The notes under the pieces are model-generated. The model worked only from the letters and a program-made list of their open reading frames with translations, searched no databases and had not been told where the DNA came from. Of a DNA stretch of 64,000 nt, positions 34,164-42,425 are shown piece by piece (within the stretch, counting starts at the first letter, position 1; the number at the start of each line of letters is the position of its first letter). This DNA is from Streptomyces sp. CG1. GTDB taxonomy: Bacteria; Actinomycetota; Actinomycetes; Streptomycetales; Streptomycetaceae. Location: assembly GCF_041080625.1 (NCBI RefSeq), contig NZ_CP163518.1, positions 4,898,001-4,962,000 of the forward strand. The letters are read 5' to 3'. The position numbers and the translations under genes are program-made.

Positions 34164-35419
34164 GGAAGGACCTCCGGGGCGGGAAGCGGTTCGTACGGGG
34201 ATGACTCAGTGGGGTTGCCGGCCTCGTCGTCGAGGTCGGGGTCGGGGTGCTGCGATGCGCGGTCGCGGGCCGCACCCGCCTCCGGCAGTCTGAGGGTAAA
34301 GGTGGAGCCCTGGCCTTCGGCGCTCCAGACCGTGACCTCCCCGCCGTGCGAGGCGACCACGTGCTTGACGATCGCGAGACCCAGACCGGTGCCTCCGGTT
34401 GCCCTCGAGCGGGCCGGGTCGACGCGGTAGAAGCGCTCGAAGATGCGCTCCTTGTCCTTGTCGGAGATGCCGATGCCCTGGTCCGTCACGGCCAGCTCGA
34501 TCATGTCGCCGCCGGGAGCGTTGACCCGGCGGGCGGCTATGCCGACCCGGGTGCGGGCCGGGGAGTAGTTCACGGCGTTCTCGACCAGGTTGCCCAGGGC
34601 GGCGGCCAGCTGGCCGCGGTTGCCCCAGACGTGCAGATCGGCCGTGCCGCCGGCGGCCATGGTGATCTGCTTCGTACCGGCCTGGTGGCGGCAGCGGTCG
34701 ACGGCCTCGGCGACCAGCTCGTCCACGCGGATGGGTTCCGCGTCCTCCAGCGGGTCGTCGTTCTGCACCCGGGAGAGGTCGATGAGCTCCTGGACCAGGT
34801 TGGTCAGGCGGGTCGCCTCGATCTGCATACGGCCCGCGAAGCGCTGTACGGCCTCGGGGTCGTCGGAGGCGTCCATGACCGCCTCGGAGAGGAGGGAGAG
34901 AGCGCCGACGGGCGTCTTCAGCTCATGGCTCACATTGGCCACGAAGTCGCGTCGTACGGCCTCGATTCTCCTGGCCTCCGTCAGGTCCTCGACCAGCAGC
35001 AGGACCAGGCGGGAGCCGAGCGGGGCCACGCGCGCGGAGACGGCGAGGGCCTCGCCGCGTCCGGTACCGCGCCGGGGGAGATCCAGCTCGACCTGGCGTA
35101 TCTCGCCGTCCCGTCTGGTGTCCCGGGCCATCTGGAGCATGGGCTCGATGGCGAGCTTGCCGCCCCGCACCAGCCCGAGGGCGTAGGCGGCGGAGCTGGC
35201 CTTGACGACGGCGTCGGCCTCGTCGAGGACGACGGCCGAGGAACGGAGCACGGACAGCACGGTGTCCACGCCCGGCGGGAGTACGGGATCGATATGCAAG
35301 GAAGTCCTGGTCGGTCGCTTCTGGTCGCGCTCGCTCCAACGGAACGCCAGCATGGCGATGACGCCGGTGAGTACCCCGGCGATCGCTGCCGCTGCGGCGA
35401 CCGCCGCGTTCACGTCCAT
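34160..35419 (-). CDS. phoR: Phosphate sensor histidine kinase PhoR
   Basis: A 419-residue kinase. One N-terminal membrane helix (about residues 5-27) is followed by an inner PAS-like region, the dimerisation box FVANVSHELKTPVGAL with the phosphorylated His near 170, and the ATPase domain with N box (NLVENAVNY), DQGIGI, FERFYRVD and GGTGLGLAIVKHV. The short membrane part and missing external domain are typical of PhoR proteins sensing through PhoU/Pst. It is transcribed with phoP, divergently from phoU. Confidence 0.95.
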   Translation of the reverse strand: MDVNAAVAAAAAIAGVLTGVIAMLAFRWSERDQKRPTRTSLHIDPVLPPGVDTVLSVLRSSAVVLDEADAVVKASSAAYALGLVRGGKLAIEPMLQMARDTRRDGEIRQVELDLPRRGTGRGEALAVSARVAPLGSRLVLLLVEDLTEARRIEAVRRDFVANVSHELKTPVGALSLLSEAVMDASDDPEAVQRFAGRMQIEATRLTNLVQELIDLSRVQNDDPLEDAEPIRVDELVAEAVDRCRHQAGTKQITMAAGGTADLHVWGNRGQLAAALGNLVENAVNYSPARTRVGIAARRVNAPGGDMIELAVTDQGIGISDKDKERIFERFYRVDPARSRATGGTGLGLAIVKHVVASHGGEVTVWSAEGQGSTFTLRLPEAGAARDRASQHPDPDLDDEAGNPTESSPYEPLPAPEVLP

Positions 35420-35492
35420 GCCTCCAGGTTAAGCAGGGCGTACGACAAGACCACAGCCGTCCAGGGGCAACCTCGAACACTCGTCGCCCAGA

Positions 35493-35525
35493 GTTCACCT
35501 TGGAGCCAGTATTGGTTCATTTGGG
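35493..35525. promoter_or_regulatory. PHO box (PhoP-binding direct repeats)
   Basis: Three 11-bp units follow one another: GTTCACCTTGG (35493-35503), a degenerate AGCCAGTATTG, and GTTCATTTGGG (35515-35525). This matches the Streptomyces PhoP direct-repeat pattern (GTTCACC core every 11 bp). It lies between divergent phoR and phoU and probably controls both. Confidence 0.8.
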
Positions 35526-35634
35526 GTGGCAGAAACGGACGCGTACAGGCCACAGCGTGGGAGCGTGGGGTTCGCACCGTCGGTTGTCACAGCCCCGGGA
35601 ACCCCAGAACACGCACGTAGGAGAGGAAACCCTG

Positions 35635-36324
35635 ATGCGGGACGCGTACCACGAGGAACTTGACTCGATCAGTGACAGTCTGGTGGAGATGGCCCGGCTG
35701 GTCGGGTCGGCGATCGGGCGCGCCACGACCGCCATCCTGGACTCCGACCTGAAGCTGGCCGAGAGCGTGATCGAGGCGGACCAGAAGGTCGACGAACTCC
35801 AGCACGACCTGGAGGCGCGGGCGATAGCCCTGCTGGCCCGTCAGCAGCCGGTGGCGACCGACCTCCGGATCGTCGTCACCTCCCTGCGTATGTCCGCGGA
35901 CCTGGAGCGCTCCGGCGACCTCGCCCAGCACGTGGCGAAGCTGGCCCGGCTGCGCTTCCCCGAGCGCGCGGTCCCGCAGGACCTGCACGCCACGATCCTG
36001 GAGATGGGCCAGCTCGCGCAGCGCCTGATGGCGAAGGCGGCCGAGGTGATCATCACGAAGGACGTCGACCTCGCGATGCAGCTGGAGCAGGACGACGACG
36101 AGATGGACCTGCTGCACCGCACGCTGTTCCAGCACCTGATCGACGATCGCTGGAAGCACGGCATCGAGACGGCGGTGGACGTCACCCTGCTCGGCCGGTA
36201 CTACGAGCGGTACGCCGACCACGCCGTGGCTGTCGCCAAGCGTGTCGTGTACCTGGTCACGGGCGAGCACGCGGACGAACTGCAGTCGGACATCCAGCCC
36301 GTCACCGGGGTCGAGGGATCCTGA
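35635..36324 (+). CDS. phoU: Phosphate signalling protein PhoU
   Basis: A 229-residue all-helical protein with two PhoU repeats. The first contains LQHDLEARAIALLARQQPVA and the metal-binding DLRIVVTSLRMSADLERSGD; the second contains EQDDDEMDLLHRTLFQHLI and YYERYADHAVAVAKRVVYLV. PhoU keeps the PhoR/PhoP response off when phosphate is ample. ATG 35635 follows AGGAGAGGAAACC. It is 110 bp downstream of the PHO box, so PhoP control is likely. Confidence 0.94.
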   Translation: MRDAYHEELDSISDSLVEMARLVGSAIGRATTAILDSDLKLAESVIEADQKVDELQHDLEARAIALLARQQPVATDLRIVVTSLRMSADLERSGDLAQHVAKLARLRFPERAVPQDLHATILEMGQLAQRLMAKAAEVIITKDVDLAMQLEQDDDEMDLLHRTLFQHLIDDRWKHGIETAVDVTLLGRYYERYADHAVAVAKRVVYLVTGEHADELQSDIQPVTGVEGS

Positions 36325-36337
36325 CCCTGCGGGGCGC

Positions 36338-36364
36338 GGCCTCCGGGCCTCCGGGCCTCCGGGG
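36338..36364. repeat. Short tandem repeat
   Basis: Three copies of an 8-bp unit GCCTCCGG follow the phoU stop. The next 60 bases keep a drifting CCGGGTTT/GGGGCTTTCC pattern. There is no hairpin with a T-run, so the role is unclear. Confidence 0.5.
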
Positions 36365-36527
36365 CAGGCTTCCCGGGTTTCCGGGTCTTTCAGGGGCTTT
36401 CCGGGGCTTTCGGAGTGGCGTCGGGGGCGCGTGGACGCGTGAGCGCCTCCGTGCGCCGTTGATGCGCCCAGGGAAACGGGCATGAACTAGGCGAGGGCAT
36501 CCCTGCCCCAGCGTCTAGGAGGGACCC

Positions 36528-36683
36528 ATGGCCGAATCCCCCAGCACCACGCCCGACCCCACGCAGGAGCGCGAGACCGACCGGCCTGCCGAAACGAGGA
36601 ACCTTCCGCTGATCGGTGCGTGCGGCTGCGGCTCGGGCTGCGGCTGCGGCTGCCAGTCGGGTGGCCCTTGCCAGTGCGGCTGA
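36528..36683 (+). CDS. Cys-rich 51-residue peptide, metallothionein-like
   Basis: A short gene with a strong ribosome site (AGGAGGGA ending 3 nt before ATG 36528) and a perfect terminator after its stop. The first 30 residues are hydrophilic (MAESPSTTPDPTQERETDRP). The last 21 contain seven cysteines: ACGCGSGCGCGCQSGGPCQC, then G. Spacings C-x-C, C-x3-C and C-x-C-x-C suggest metal binding or a peptide that is modified. There is no signal sequence. No family is recognised. It lies two hundred bases past phoU on the same strand, so phosphate or metal regulation is possible but unproven. Confidence 0.72.
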   Translation: MAESPSTTPDPTQERETDRPAETRNLPLIGACGCGSGCGCGCQSGGPCQCG

Positions 36684-36701
36684 GGGCGGTACGACGTCAC
36701 G

Positions 36702-36741
36702 AGGGCCGGTGTGGATGCCAGCTGCGATCCACACCGGCCCT
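36702..36741 (+). terminator. Hairpin terminator after the Cys-rich peptide gene
   Basis: Perfect 15-bp arms AGGGCCGGTGTGGAT (36702-36716) and ATCCACACCGGCCCT (36727-36741) with a 10-nt loop, 18 bp after the stop. Confidence 0.8.
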
Positions 36742-36925
36742 TGTCCTGTGCGGGGACCGGTAACGACCTCTCCGGGCGTTGGCGATGCCCGTCATCCCTG
36801 GTCGTGACGGCCCGCCGTCTTGGTCACCGCGGTGAGCCGACGGGGCCGGCTTCGCCGCCGTCCCCTGCCCCGGGCTGTCCTTCGCAGAACGGAAGCCGGG
36901 TCTGGCACGACCACAGCCAGTGATG

Positions 36926-37309
36926 TCAGACGCGCGGGTTGCGCGCGCGCCGCGGTGGCAGCACGACAGTGAACGCGGTGAGAGCAACGGCGCCTGCCAG
37001 ACCGAGACCTGCGTAACCGATTCGCTGCGTGCGTGCGATGGCGCACTCCTGCCGCTCCTCGGAATGCATCGTCTCGCCGGTGCTCGATATGACCGATCCG
37101 CAATGCAGATCCGTCGTGACTTCCGCTCCCTCATAGTCGGCATAGGTGGCGGAGAAGTTGATGGGATAGAAGAGGGCGACGGCGGAGGCGAGCGCCAGCA
37201 GGATCACGACAGTGAAGGCCAACTCGCGTGCACTGCTGGGTCCTTGTGAGCCCCGAGTGCCGCCGGCGGGCCGCTCGGACGAATCATCGGCGCTGTCCTC
37301 GTGCGACAC
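36926..37309 (-). CDS. Hypothetical protein with two membrane helices
   Basis: From GTG 37309 this is a 127-residue protein. A polar N-terminus (about 25 residues) is followed by a first helix (LAFTVVILLALASAVALFYP), an external loop of about 45 residues with two cysteines, and a second helix (IGYAGLGLAGAVALTAFTVV) before a basic end (LPPRRARNPRV). No family recognised. The frame stays open to 37444, but that part reads MKKGTEPAGSRAP and belongs to a transposase remnant, so the shorter start is preferred. Ribosome site GGGAAG is weak. Confidence 0.6.
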   Translation of the reverse strand: MSHEDSADDSSERPAGGTRGSQGPSSARELAFTVVILLALASAVALFYPINFSATYADYEGAEVTTDLHCGSVISSTGETMHSEERQECAIARTQRIGYAGLGLAGAVALTAFTVVLPPRRARNPRV

Positions 37310-37399
37310 GGGCTTCCCGCTCCCCTTCGGTGAAGTTGATCTGCGGCCGCCAAGGCTACCGGGCAGCAATCCGGGGCAGGGGCGATCCGAACGACGGGG

Positions 37400-37562
37400 A
37401 TGCCTCGGCGCGCGTGACCCGGCCGGCTCGGTGCCCTTCTTCAAAAACCGGTGTCGTCACCGATCAGCACCGCGTCCTTGTCGCTGATCCTCTCCACGAC
37501 GAAGTCCCGCACATCATCAGGGCCCCAGTGGATCGAGGCGAGACTCTTCGAGTGAAAAACCG
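37400..37562 (-). pseudogene. IS701-like DDE transposase remnant
   Basis: In one minus-strand frame I read SLASIHWGPDDVRDFVVERI, SDKDAVLIGDDTGFLKKGTE and PAGS. This matches the transposase region in which a catalytic Asp is followed by TGFLKKG in IS701-type DDE transposases. The frame degenerates after PAGS, and neither the other catalytic residues nor terminal repeats are seen. It is an old insertion sequence fragment fused by chance to the frame of the neighbouring membrane protein. Confidence 0.6.
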
Positions 37563-37704
37563 GCGCAAGGCCGCCTGACCGGCGGTTCGCTGATTGGTGG
37601 GAGTGTCTTCAAATCATACGTTCAGCTCCAGCGCTCACAGCGCGGCACTCGTGCACAGAGTTCGTTCGCACCTTCCACAGATCACAAAGCCGAGAGGAAC
37701 AGTT

Positions 37705-38607
37705 ATGCGTCTCACCCGCTGGGCTCTCGCTGCTGCAACGGTGACGGCTTCCGCCTCAGCCATCGGCCTGCCCCTCTTCTTCACAGACTGGACGTCCCAG
37801 AGTTCCGATGTCGCGCAGGTCCGCATGGCCAGCGCCATCGGTACCTCACGGGACAAAGCTGAATCGTCCCAGGCTCCGTTCACGGATCCGGGCCTGCAGG
37901 AATCGGCGCCCCGGTGTTTCAGCTACGGCGGCCCCTACTGCGGCTCGGTGAGAAAATACTGGGGTGGCTGCGACAAGGAGTGGGGCCTGAGCTACGGAAT
38001 CAAAAACCCTGATTGGATCTGCCGCCACGACCCCCGCCCGAGCCCCTCGGCCACACCCAGTCCCTCGGGCAAGTCGCCCTCCGCCAGCAGCAGTGGTTCC
38101 TCGCGCGGAAGCGGTGGTTCCTCGGGCGGTAGTGACGGCTCTTCGGGCGGAGGCGGCGGTTCCTCGGCCGGAGTCAGTGGCTTAGCCAGGCCCAACCGCT
38201 TGACCGCATCCAGTCCCCCCGGCCATAACGGCCACCACCGCAAGCAGCAGTCCTCCCAGACCAGTCCCGCCGAGAGGCCTCCGGCGACCAGTAGCAGCGG
38301 CGGTGCGCACCCGACGGTGCCGGTCGAACCGCAGGCGCTGCCGGAGGAAGAAGACCTGCTCGGCCCTCGCCCCGATCTCCACATCGGGGTCGGCCGGCCG
38401 GCACCGGACCGTGATAGCCAGGCAGACTACACAGCGCGTCTTCTCCAAGCCGCACATGCAGTTGCGGAGGAAGCGAAGGAATACGCCTTCGCCTGCCCGA
38501 CGGCCACGTGGACCGCTGGACGGAACTGCAGGGATACGGCACCGTCCCGGCGTGGCCGGCCCGGCCGTCTCCCCGTAGGTCGGCCGTTCGTCAATTGGTA
38601 CGACTGA
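37705..38607 (+). CDS. Secreted Ser/Gly-rich hypothetical protein
   Basis: A 300-residue protein from ATG 37705 (GAGAGGAAC upstream). A signal peptide (MRLTRWALAAATVTASASAI) is followed by a small domain with four cysteines near residues 70-107 (APRCFSYGGPYCGS, GGCDKEWG, WICRHDP), a long Ser/Gly low-complexity stretch with a Pro/His-rich part, and a helical end with two further cysteines. Six cysteines and export suggest disulphides. I do not recognise a family. The final 30 residues are Arg-rich and may be affected by a frameshift. It shares a terminator with the convergent gene at 38686. Confidence 0.65.
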   Translation: MRLTRWALAAATVTASASAIGLPLFFTDWTSQSSDVAQVRMASAIGTSRDKAESSQAPFTDPGLQESAPRCFSYGGPYCGSVRKYWGGCDKEWGLSYGIKNPDWICRHDPRPSPSATPSPSGKSPSASSSGSSRGSGGSSGGSDGSSGGGGGSSAGVSGLARPNRLTASSPPGHNGHHRKQQSSQTSPAERPPATSSSGGAHPTVPVEPQALPEEEDLLGPRPDLHIGVGRPAPDRDSQADYTARLLQAAHAVAEEAKEYAFACPTATWTAGRNCRDTAPSRRGRPGRLPVGRPFVNWYD

Positions 38608-38612
38608 GGCGG

Positions 38613-38662
38613 CAGCACCTCTGGTCCCTGACTCGGTGTGATGTCAGGGACCAGAGGTGCTG
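38613..38662. terminator. Bidirectional terminator, 20-bp perfect stem
   Basis: CAGCACCTCTGGTCCCTGAC (38613-38632) pairs perfectly with 38643-38662 around a 10-nt loop, between two convergent secreted-protein genes. Confidence 0.85.
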
Positions 38663-38685
38663 CCGGTTGTTCTTCCGGCCGAGTG

Positions 38686-39357
38686 TCACTCGCCGGAACG
38701 ACGTCGGCGAAGCCAGGCCATAGCCAGCGTTCCCACAACCATCAGCAAACCGCTGGCCGCGATCACGATGTACTTCGCGCTCAAAAGGCTGGTGCTCCAA
38801 CTGGCAGCCGCCTCTTCACGCCCTTTCTGGGGCAACGGGGAAGTGGACGGGCCACTCCCACCATGCGGACCAGCAGCGTCCTCGCGCTCTCCGTCGTCCT
38901 TGCCGTCGTGGCAGTGGGCGACCGGGAAGGGAAAGGCTCGCTTGTGGTTGTCGAGGGCCTTCACCTCGAAGAACGGATGCACCCTGAAGAAGTCGCGAAT
39001 CTTGAGCTCATACTGGCCGGTCGTCTGGGTCGGATAATTCACGTTCAGATACGTTGTGACAGAAAAGGTGGTCCACACGGCCTCCGGCGACGAGGAGGGT
39101 CCCGAGCCCACGAGGACGACAGCCTCCGGGCCACGCCGGCCATTAGTCAGAATCGCCCTCAGGCCCTTGTCGATGAGCACGACACGGCGGTGGCTGTGGC
39201 AGTCACGATAGGGATTGCGGTGCCCGCCCCCTTCACCGCGCCACACGGCGCCGGACACATGTCGTACAGACGCCTGCGCAGCAACCCCGGCCGACGGAGA
39301 CACTAGAGCGATAGCCGCACCCGCCAGCGGCGCTGCAACCCAGGGACGAAGATTCAT
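38686..39357 (-). CDS. Secreted protein with C-terminal membrane anchor
   Basis: A 223-residue protein. A signal peptide (MNLRPWVAAPLAGAAIALVS to AAQA) precedes a beta-rich external domain with WTTFSVTTYLNVNYPTQTTG, then a polar linker and a C-terminal hydrophobic helix (SAKYIVIAASGLLMVVGTLA) ending in a basic MAWLRRRRSGE. This is a wall- or membrane-anchored layout without an LPxTG-like sorting motif. No family recognised. ATG 39357 begins the signal peptide; the frame to 39489 is not supported. It converges with the other secreted protein. Confidence 0.7.
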   Translation of the reverse strand: MNLRPWVAAPLAGAAIALVSPSAGVAAQASVRHVSGAVWRGEGGGHRNPYRDCHSHRRVVLIDKGLRAILTNGRRGPEAVVLVGSGPSSSPEAVWTTFSVTTYLNVNYPTQTTGQYELKIRDFFRVHPFFEVKALDNHKRAFPFPVAHCHDGKDDGEREDAAGPHGGSGPSTSPLPQKGREEAAASWSTSLLSAKYIVIAASGLLMVVGTLAMAWLRRRRSGE

Positions 39358-39590
39358 CCGATGACCTCCATGGGTAGCGGACGCGGGCGACCACCTGCTG
39401 GCCGACACATCCGAATCTAAAAAGAAACTAGGAGAAGTCAGCTCGTCATATCGTGAACGTCCTCGGGGAGCCGTACTACTTGTCACCACTTCTCACTCAA
39501 CCGCAGCAGTCTCGGACGGAAGAAGCAGGTCATGGGCTGAACGGTGGTGTCACGGGCACGGGCGGGCGCCTCGTGAAGCTCCCCGCGCTG

Positions 39591-39645
39591 GGCCCAGGCC
39601 GTGAAAATGCCCCCGATCCGCGCCGTATGCGCAGGTCGGGGGCAT
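39591..39645. repeat. Dispersed hairpin repeat, copy A (also the gpmA terminator)
   Basis: The 55-bp element starts GGCCCAGGCCGTGAAAATGC and contains the stem ATGCCCCCGA (39607-39616) / TCGGGGGCAT (39636-39645). A copy with about seven differences lies inverted at 43207-43260. Here it sits just past the gpmA stop and may act as terminator. Confidence 0.75.
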
Positions 39646-39656
39646 GATCACGTAAT

Positions 39657-40418
39657 CTACTTCTTCTTGCCCTGGTTCTTGACCGCCTCGATCGCTGCCG
39701 CGGCCGCCTCGGGGTCGAGGTACTTGCCGCCGGGGGTGACCGGCTTGAAGTTCTCGTCCAGTTCGTAGTACAGCGGGATGCCGGTCGGGATGTTCAGGCC
39801 CGCGATGTCGGCGTCGGAGATGCCGTCCAGGTGCTTGACCAGGGCGCGCAGCGAGTTGCCGTGGGCCGCGACCAGGACCGTGCGGCCGGCCAGCAGGTCG
39901 GGGACGATGCCGTCGTACCAGTAGGGGAGCATCCGGACGACGACGTCCTTCAGGCACTCCGTGTCCGGGCGCAGCTCCGGCGGGATGGAGGCGTAGCGGG
40001 GGTCGTTCGCCTGGGAGAACTCGGAGTCGTCCGCGAGCGGCGGGGGCGGGGTGTCGTAGGAGCGGCGCCAGAGCATGAACTGCTCCTCGCCGAACTCGGC
40101 CAGCGTGGCCGCCTTGTCCTTGCCCTGCAGGGCGCCGTAGTGGCGCTCGTTCAGGCGCCAGCTGCGGTGGACCGGGATCCAGTGGCGGTCCGCGGCCTCG
40201 AGGGCCAGCTGGGCCGTGCGGATCGCGCGCTTCTGGAGGGACGTGTGGACCACGTCGGGGAGGAGATCGGCGTCCTTCAGGAGCTCGCCACCGCGGACTG
40301 CCTCCTTCTCGCCCTTCTCGTTGAGGTTGACGTCCACCCAGCCGGTGAACAGGTTCTTCGCGTTCCACTCGCTCTCGCCGTGGCGGAGGAGGATCAGCTT
40401 GTACGGTGCGTCGGCCAT
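39657..40418 (-). CDS. gpmA: 2,3-bisphosphoglycerate-dependent phosphoglycerate mutase
   Basis: A 253-residue glycolytic enzyme interconverting 3- and 2-phosphoglycerate. [20 protein letters not shown] carries the phosphorylated His near residue 14. [15 protein letters not shown] near 62, [19 protein letters not shown] sequence near 90 with the acid Glu, and [17 protein letters not shown] near 185 with the second His follow. The Lys-rich end (QGKKK) matches bacterial dPGM. ATG 40418 lies at the conserved N-terminus; the frame to 40487 is not used. Confidence 0.95.
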   Translation of the reverse strand: MADAPYKLILLRHGESEWNAKNLFTGWVDVNLNEKGEKEAVRGGELLKDADLLPDVVHTSLQKRAIRTAQLALEAADRHWIPVHRSWRLNERHYGALQGKDKAATLAEFGEEQFMLWRRSYDTPPPPLADDSEFSQANDPRYASIPPELRPDTECLKDVVVRMLPYWYDGIVPDLLAGRTVLVAAHGNSLRALVKHLDGISDADIAGLNIPTGIPLYYELDENFKPVTPGGKYLDPEAAAAAIEAVKNQGKKK

Positions 40419-40596
40419 GGGAAAGAGCGTAATCCACGCGTTCCCGCCCCCGTCCGGACCGGCCGATGGGTGGACTGTTGACGGCATCTGTTAAACGAGT
40501 GGCCGCCGGAAGACCTTGTATGTAAGTTGTGCCTACCGCTTGAGGTGCTTACCGCGTCCCCATCGGGGCGCCCATTGATCCGTGGGGGGATTTGTC

Positions 40597-41853
40597 ATGT
40601 CCGCAGCTCGTCTTCGACGTGCCGCCCGGGAGAGCGTCTCCGGGCTGCCCCGCGAGTTCTGGTGGCTGTGGACGAGCACCCTCGTCAACCGGCTCGGCGC
40701 CTTCGTGGCCACGTTCATGGCCCTCTACCTCACCCTCGACCGCGGCTATTCGGCCTCGTACGCCGGTCTCGTCGCCTCGTTGCACGGGCTCGGCGGGGTC
40801 GTCTCCTCACTGGGCGGTGGAGTCATGGCCGACCGGCTGGGACGGCGGCCCACCCTGCTCATCGCCCAGTCCGCCACGGCCGCCTCCGTCGCACTGCTCG
40901 GCTTCATGACCGACCCGGTCGCCATCGCCGCCGTCGCCTTCCTCGTCGGCATGGCCTCCAACGCCTCCCGGCCGGCCGTACAGGCGATGATGGCCGACAT
41001 CGTCCGGCCCGAGGACCGGGTGCGGGCGTTCTCGCTGAACTACTGGGCCATCAACCTCGGGTTCGCCGTCTCCTCCATGGCCGCCGGGTTCATCGCCGAG
41101 TTCAGCTATCTGGCCGGGTTCCTGATCGAGGCCGGGATGACCCTGGCCTGCGCGCTCGTCGTCTTCCTGAAGGTGCCCGAGTCCCGGCCCACGGCGCACG
41201 TGCAGGAGACGGACAGCCCCGTCAGCCTCGGCACCGTGCTGCGCGACGGGCGCTACATGGCCGTGGTCGGACTGTCCTTCCTGGTCGCGCTGGTCTTCCA
41301 GCAGGGGTCCGTGGGGCTGCCGGTGGCCATGGGGCGGGCCGGCTTCTCGCCCGCGGACTACGGCCTCGCCATCGCCGTCAACGGCATCCTGATCGTCGCC
41401 CTGCAGATCCCGGTCACCCGGCTCATCGAGCACCGCGACCCGCGCTCCCTGCTCGTCGTCTCGTCGCTGCTCGCCGGCTACGGCTTCGGACTCACCGCCT
41501 TCGCCGGGTCGGTCGGCGTCTTCATGGTCACCGTGTGCGTCTGGACGCTCGCCGAGATCGTCAACGCACCGACCCAGACCGGCCTCGTCGTACGGCTCTC
41601 GCCGGTGCACGGACGCGGGCGCTACCAGGGCGTGTACACGCTGTCGTGGTCCGTCGCCGCGCTGGTCGCACCGCTGATGTCCGGCACGGTGATCGACCAC
41701 CTGGGCGCGCGGTGGCTGTGGGGGATGTGCGCTGTCGTGGGGACGGTCGCGGGGCTGGGGTACGGGGTGCTCATGCGGGGGCTGCCGAAGGAGAGTCCTA
41801 CGGCGCCCGCTCCGCCGGCCGTGGACGCCGAGACCGGGGTCCGTACGGCCTGA
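40597..41853 (+). CDS. MFS transporter
   Basis: A 418-residue major facilitator with about twelve membrane helices. The loop between helices 2 and 3 carries the GGVMADRLGRRPTLL motif A, and FWWLWTSTLVNRLGAFVATF forms helix 1. It is of the drug/proton antiporter-like DHA type; the substrate is unknown. ATG 40597 follows GGGGGGA, so it is preferred to GTG 40582. It diverges from gpmA and is followed by a strong hairpin. Confidence 0.9.
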   Translation: MSAARLRRAARESVSGLPREFWWLWTSTLVNRLGAFVATFMALYLTLDRGYSASYAGLVASLHGLGGVVSSLGGGVMADRLGRRPTLLIAQSATAASVALLGFMTDPVAIAAVAFLVGMASNASRPAVQAMMADIVRPEDRVRAFSLNYWAINLGFAVSSMAAGFIAEFSYLAGFLIEAGMTLACALVVFLKVPESRPTAHVQETDSPVSLGTVLRDGRYMAVVGLSFLVALVFQQGSVGLPVAMGRAGFSPADYGLAIAVNGILIVALQIPVTRLIEHRDPRSLLVVSSLLAGYGFGLTAFAGSVGVFMVTVCVWTLAEIVNAPTQTGLVVRLSPVHGRGRYQGVYTLSWSVAALVAPLMSGTVIDHLGARWLWGMCAVVGTVAGLGYGVLMRGLPKESPTAPAPPAVDAETGVRTA

Positions 41854-41874
41854 GGGACTCACCTGCGGAACGTT

Positions 41875-41913
41875 CCCCGCCCCGCACCGAGAACAGCACG
41901 GTGCGGGGCGGGG
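41875..41913 (+). terminator. Hairpin terminator after the MFS gene
   Basis: Perfect 15-bp arms CCCCGCCCCGCACCG (41875-41889) and CGGTGCGGGGCGGGG (41899-41913) with a 9-nt loop, between convergent genes. Confidence 0.8.
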
Positions 41914-41934
41914 AATGAAGGCACGGCCCAGCAG

Positions 41935-42213
41935 TCACTGGCCGCCTGCTCGGTCGAAAATGGACCCGGTCTTGCCGAATCCAGAGGAGGAACCCGGGCC
42001 GAGTTCGGTTTTGCCGTGCGAGGTGCTCCCGAAATCGCCTCCGCTGTTGCCCATGACGCCGCCGCCTTGGCTGTTGCCCATGACGCCGGCGCCCTGGCTG
42101 CTGCCCATGAGGTTGCCCATGCCGTCGTCGTCGCCGGCGAGGGCCTGGGCCGCGCCCCCGAGCAGAACGGTCCCGGCGAGAGCGATGGCGGCCACCACGG
42201 TACGTGCACGCAT
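41935..42213 (-). CDS. Small secreted Gly-rich repeat protein
   Basis: A 92-residue protein from ATG 42213 (GGAGACG upstream). A clear signal peptide (MRARTVVAAIALAGTVLLGG, then AAQALA) is cleaved before DDDG. The mature 60-odd residues contain repeats MGSSQGAGV, MGNSQGGGV and MGNSGGDFG, then a Ser/Gly-rich tail with FDRAGGQ. No cysteines. It resembles small exported proteins of unknown role in Streptomyces; a surface or matrix function is only a guess. Confidence 0.7.
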   Translation of the reverse strand: MRARTVVAAIALAGTVLLGGAAQALAGDDDGMGNLMGSSQGAGVMGNSQGGGVMGNSGGDFGSTSHGKTELGPGSSSGFGKTGSIFDRAGGQ

Positions 42214-42365
42214 ATGCGTCTCCTTCGGTCGGTGTGTGCTTGCGCCAGAGGTATGCCGCCGGCCCACACGCGAGAAGCGGTGCCGTGCACACAAGCACCC
42301 GAATAGGGGCCCACTTGGCGCCACCCGCGTGGGCACCCTCGCCGAAAGAGGTGTAAAGAGACATG

Positions 42366-42409
42366 ACCGAGCCCCCTGCCCGGGAGTGTCCTCCGGCAGG
42401 GGGCTCGGT
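42366..42409 (-). terminator. Hairpin terminator after the double-glycine peptide gene
   Basis: ACCGAGCCCCCTGCC (42366-42380) pairs with GGCAGGGGGCTCGGT (42395-42409) around a 14-nt loop, 17 bp past the stop at 42426. Confidence 0.75.
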
Positions 42410-42425
42410 GCGGTGATCGGGACGA

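Noticed and set aside
36926..37444. Full 172-residue frame for the membrane protein
   Set aside because: The first 45 residues derive from a transposase remnant and its frame, so the GTG at 37309 is preferred.
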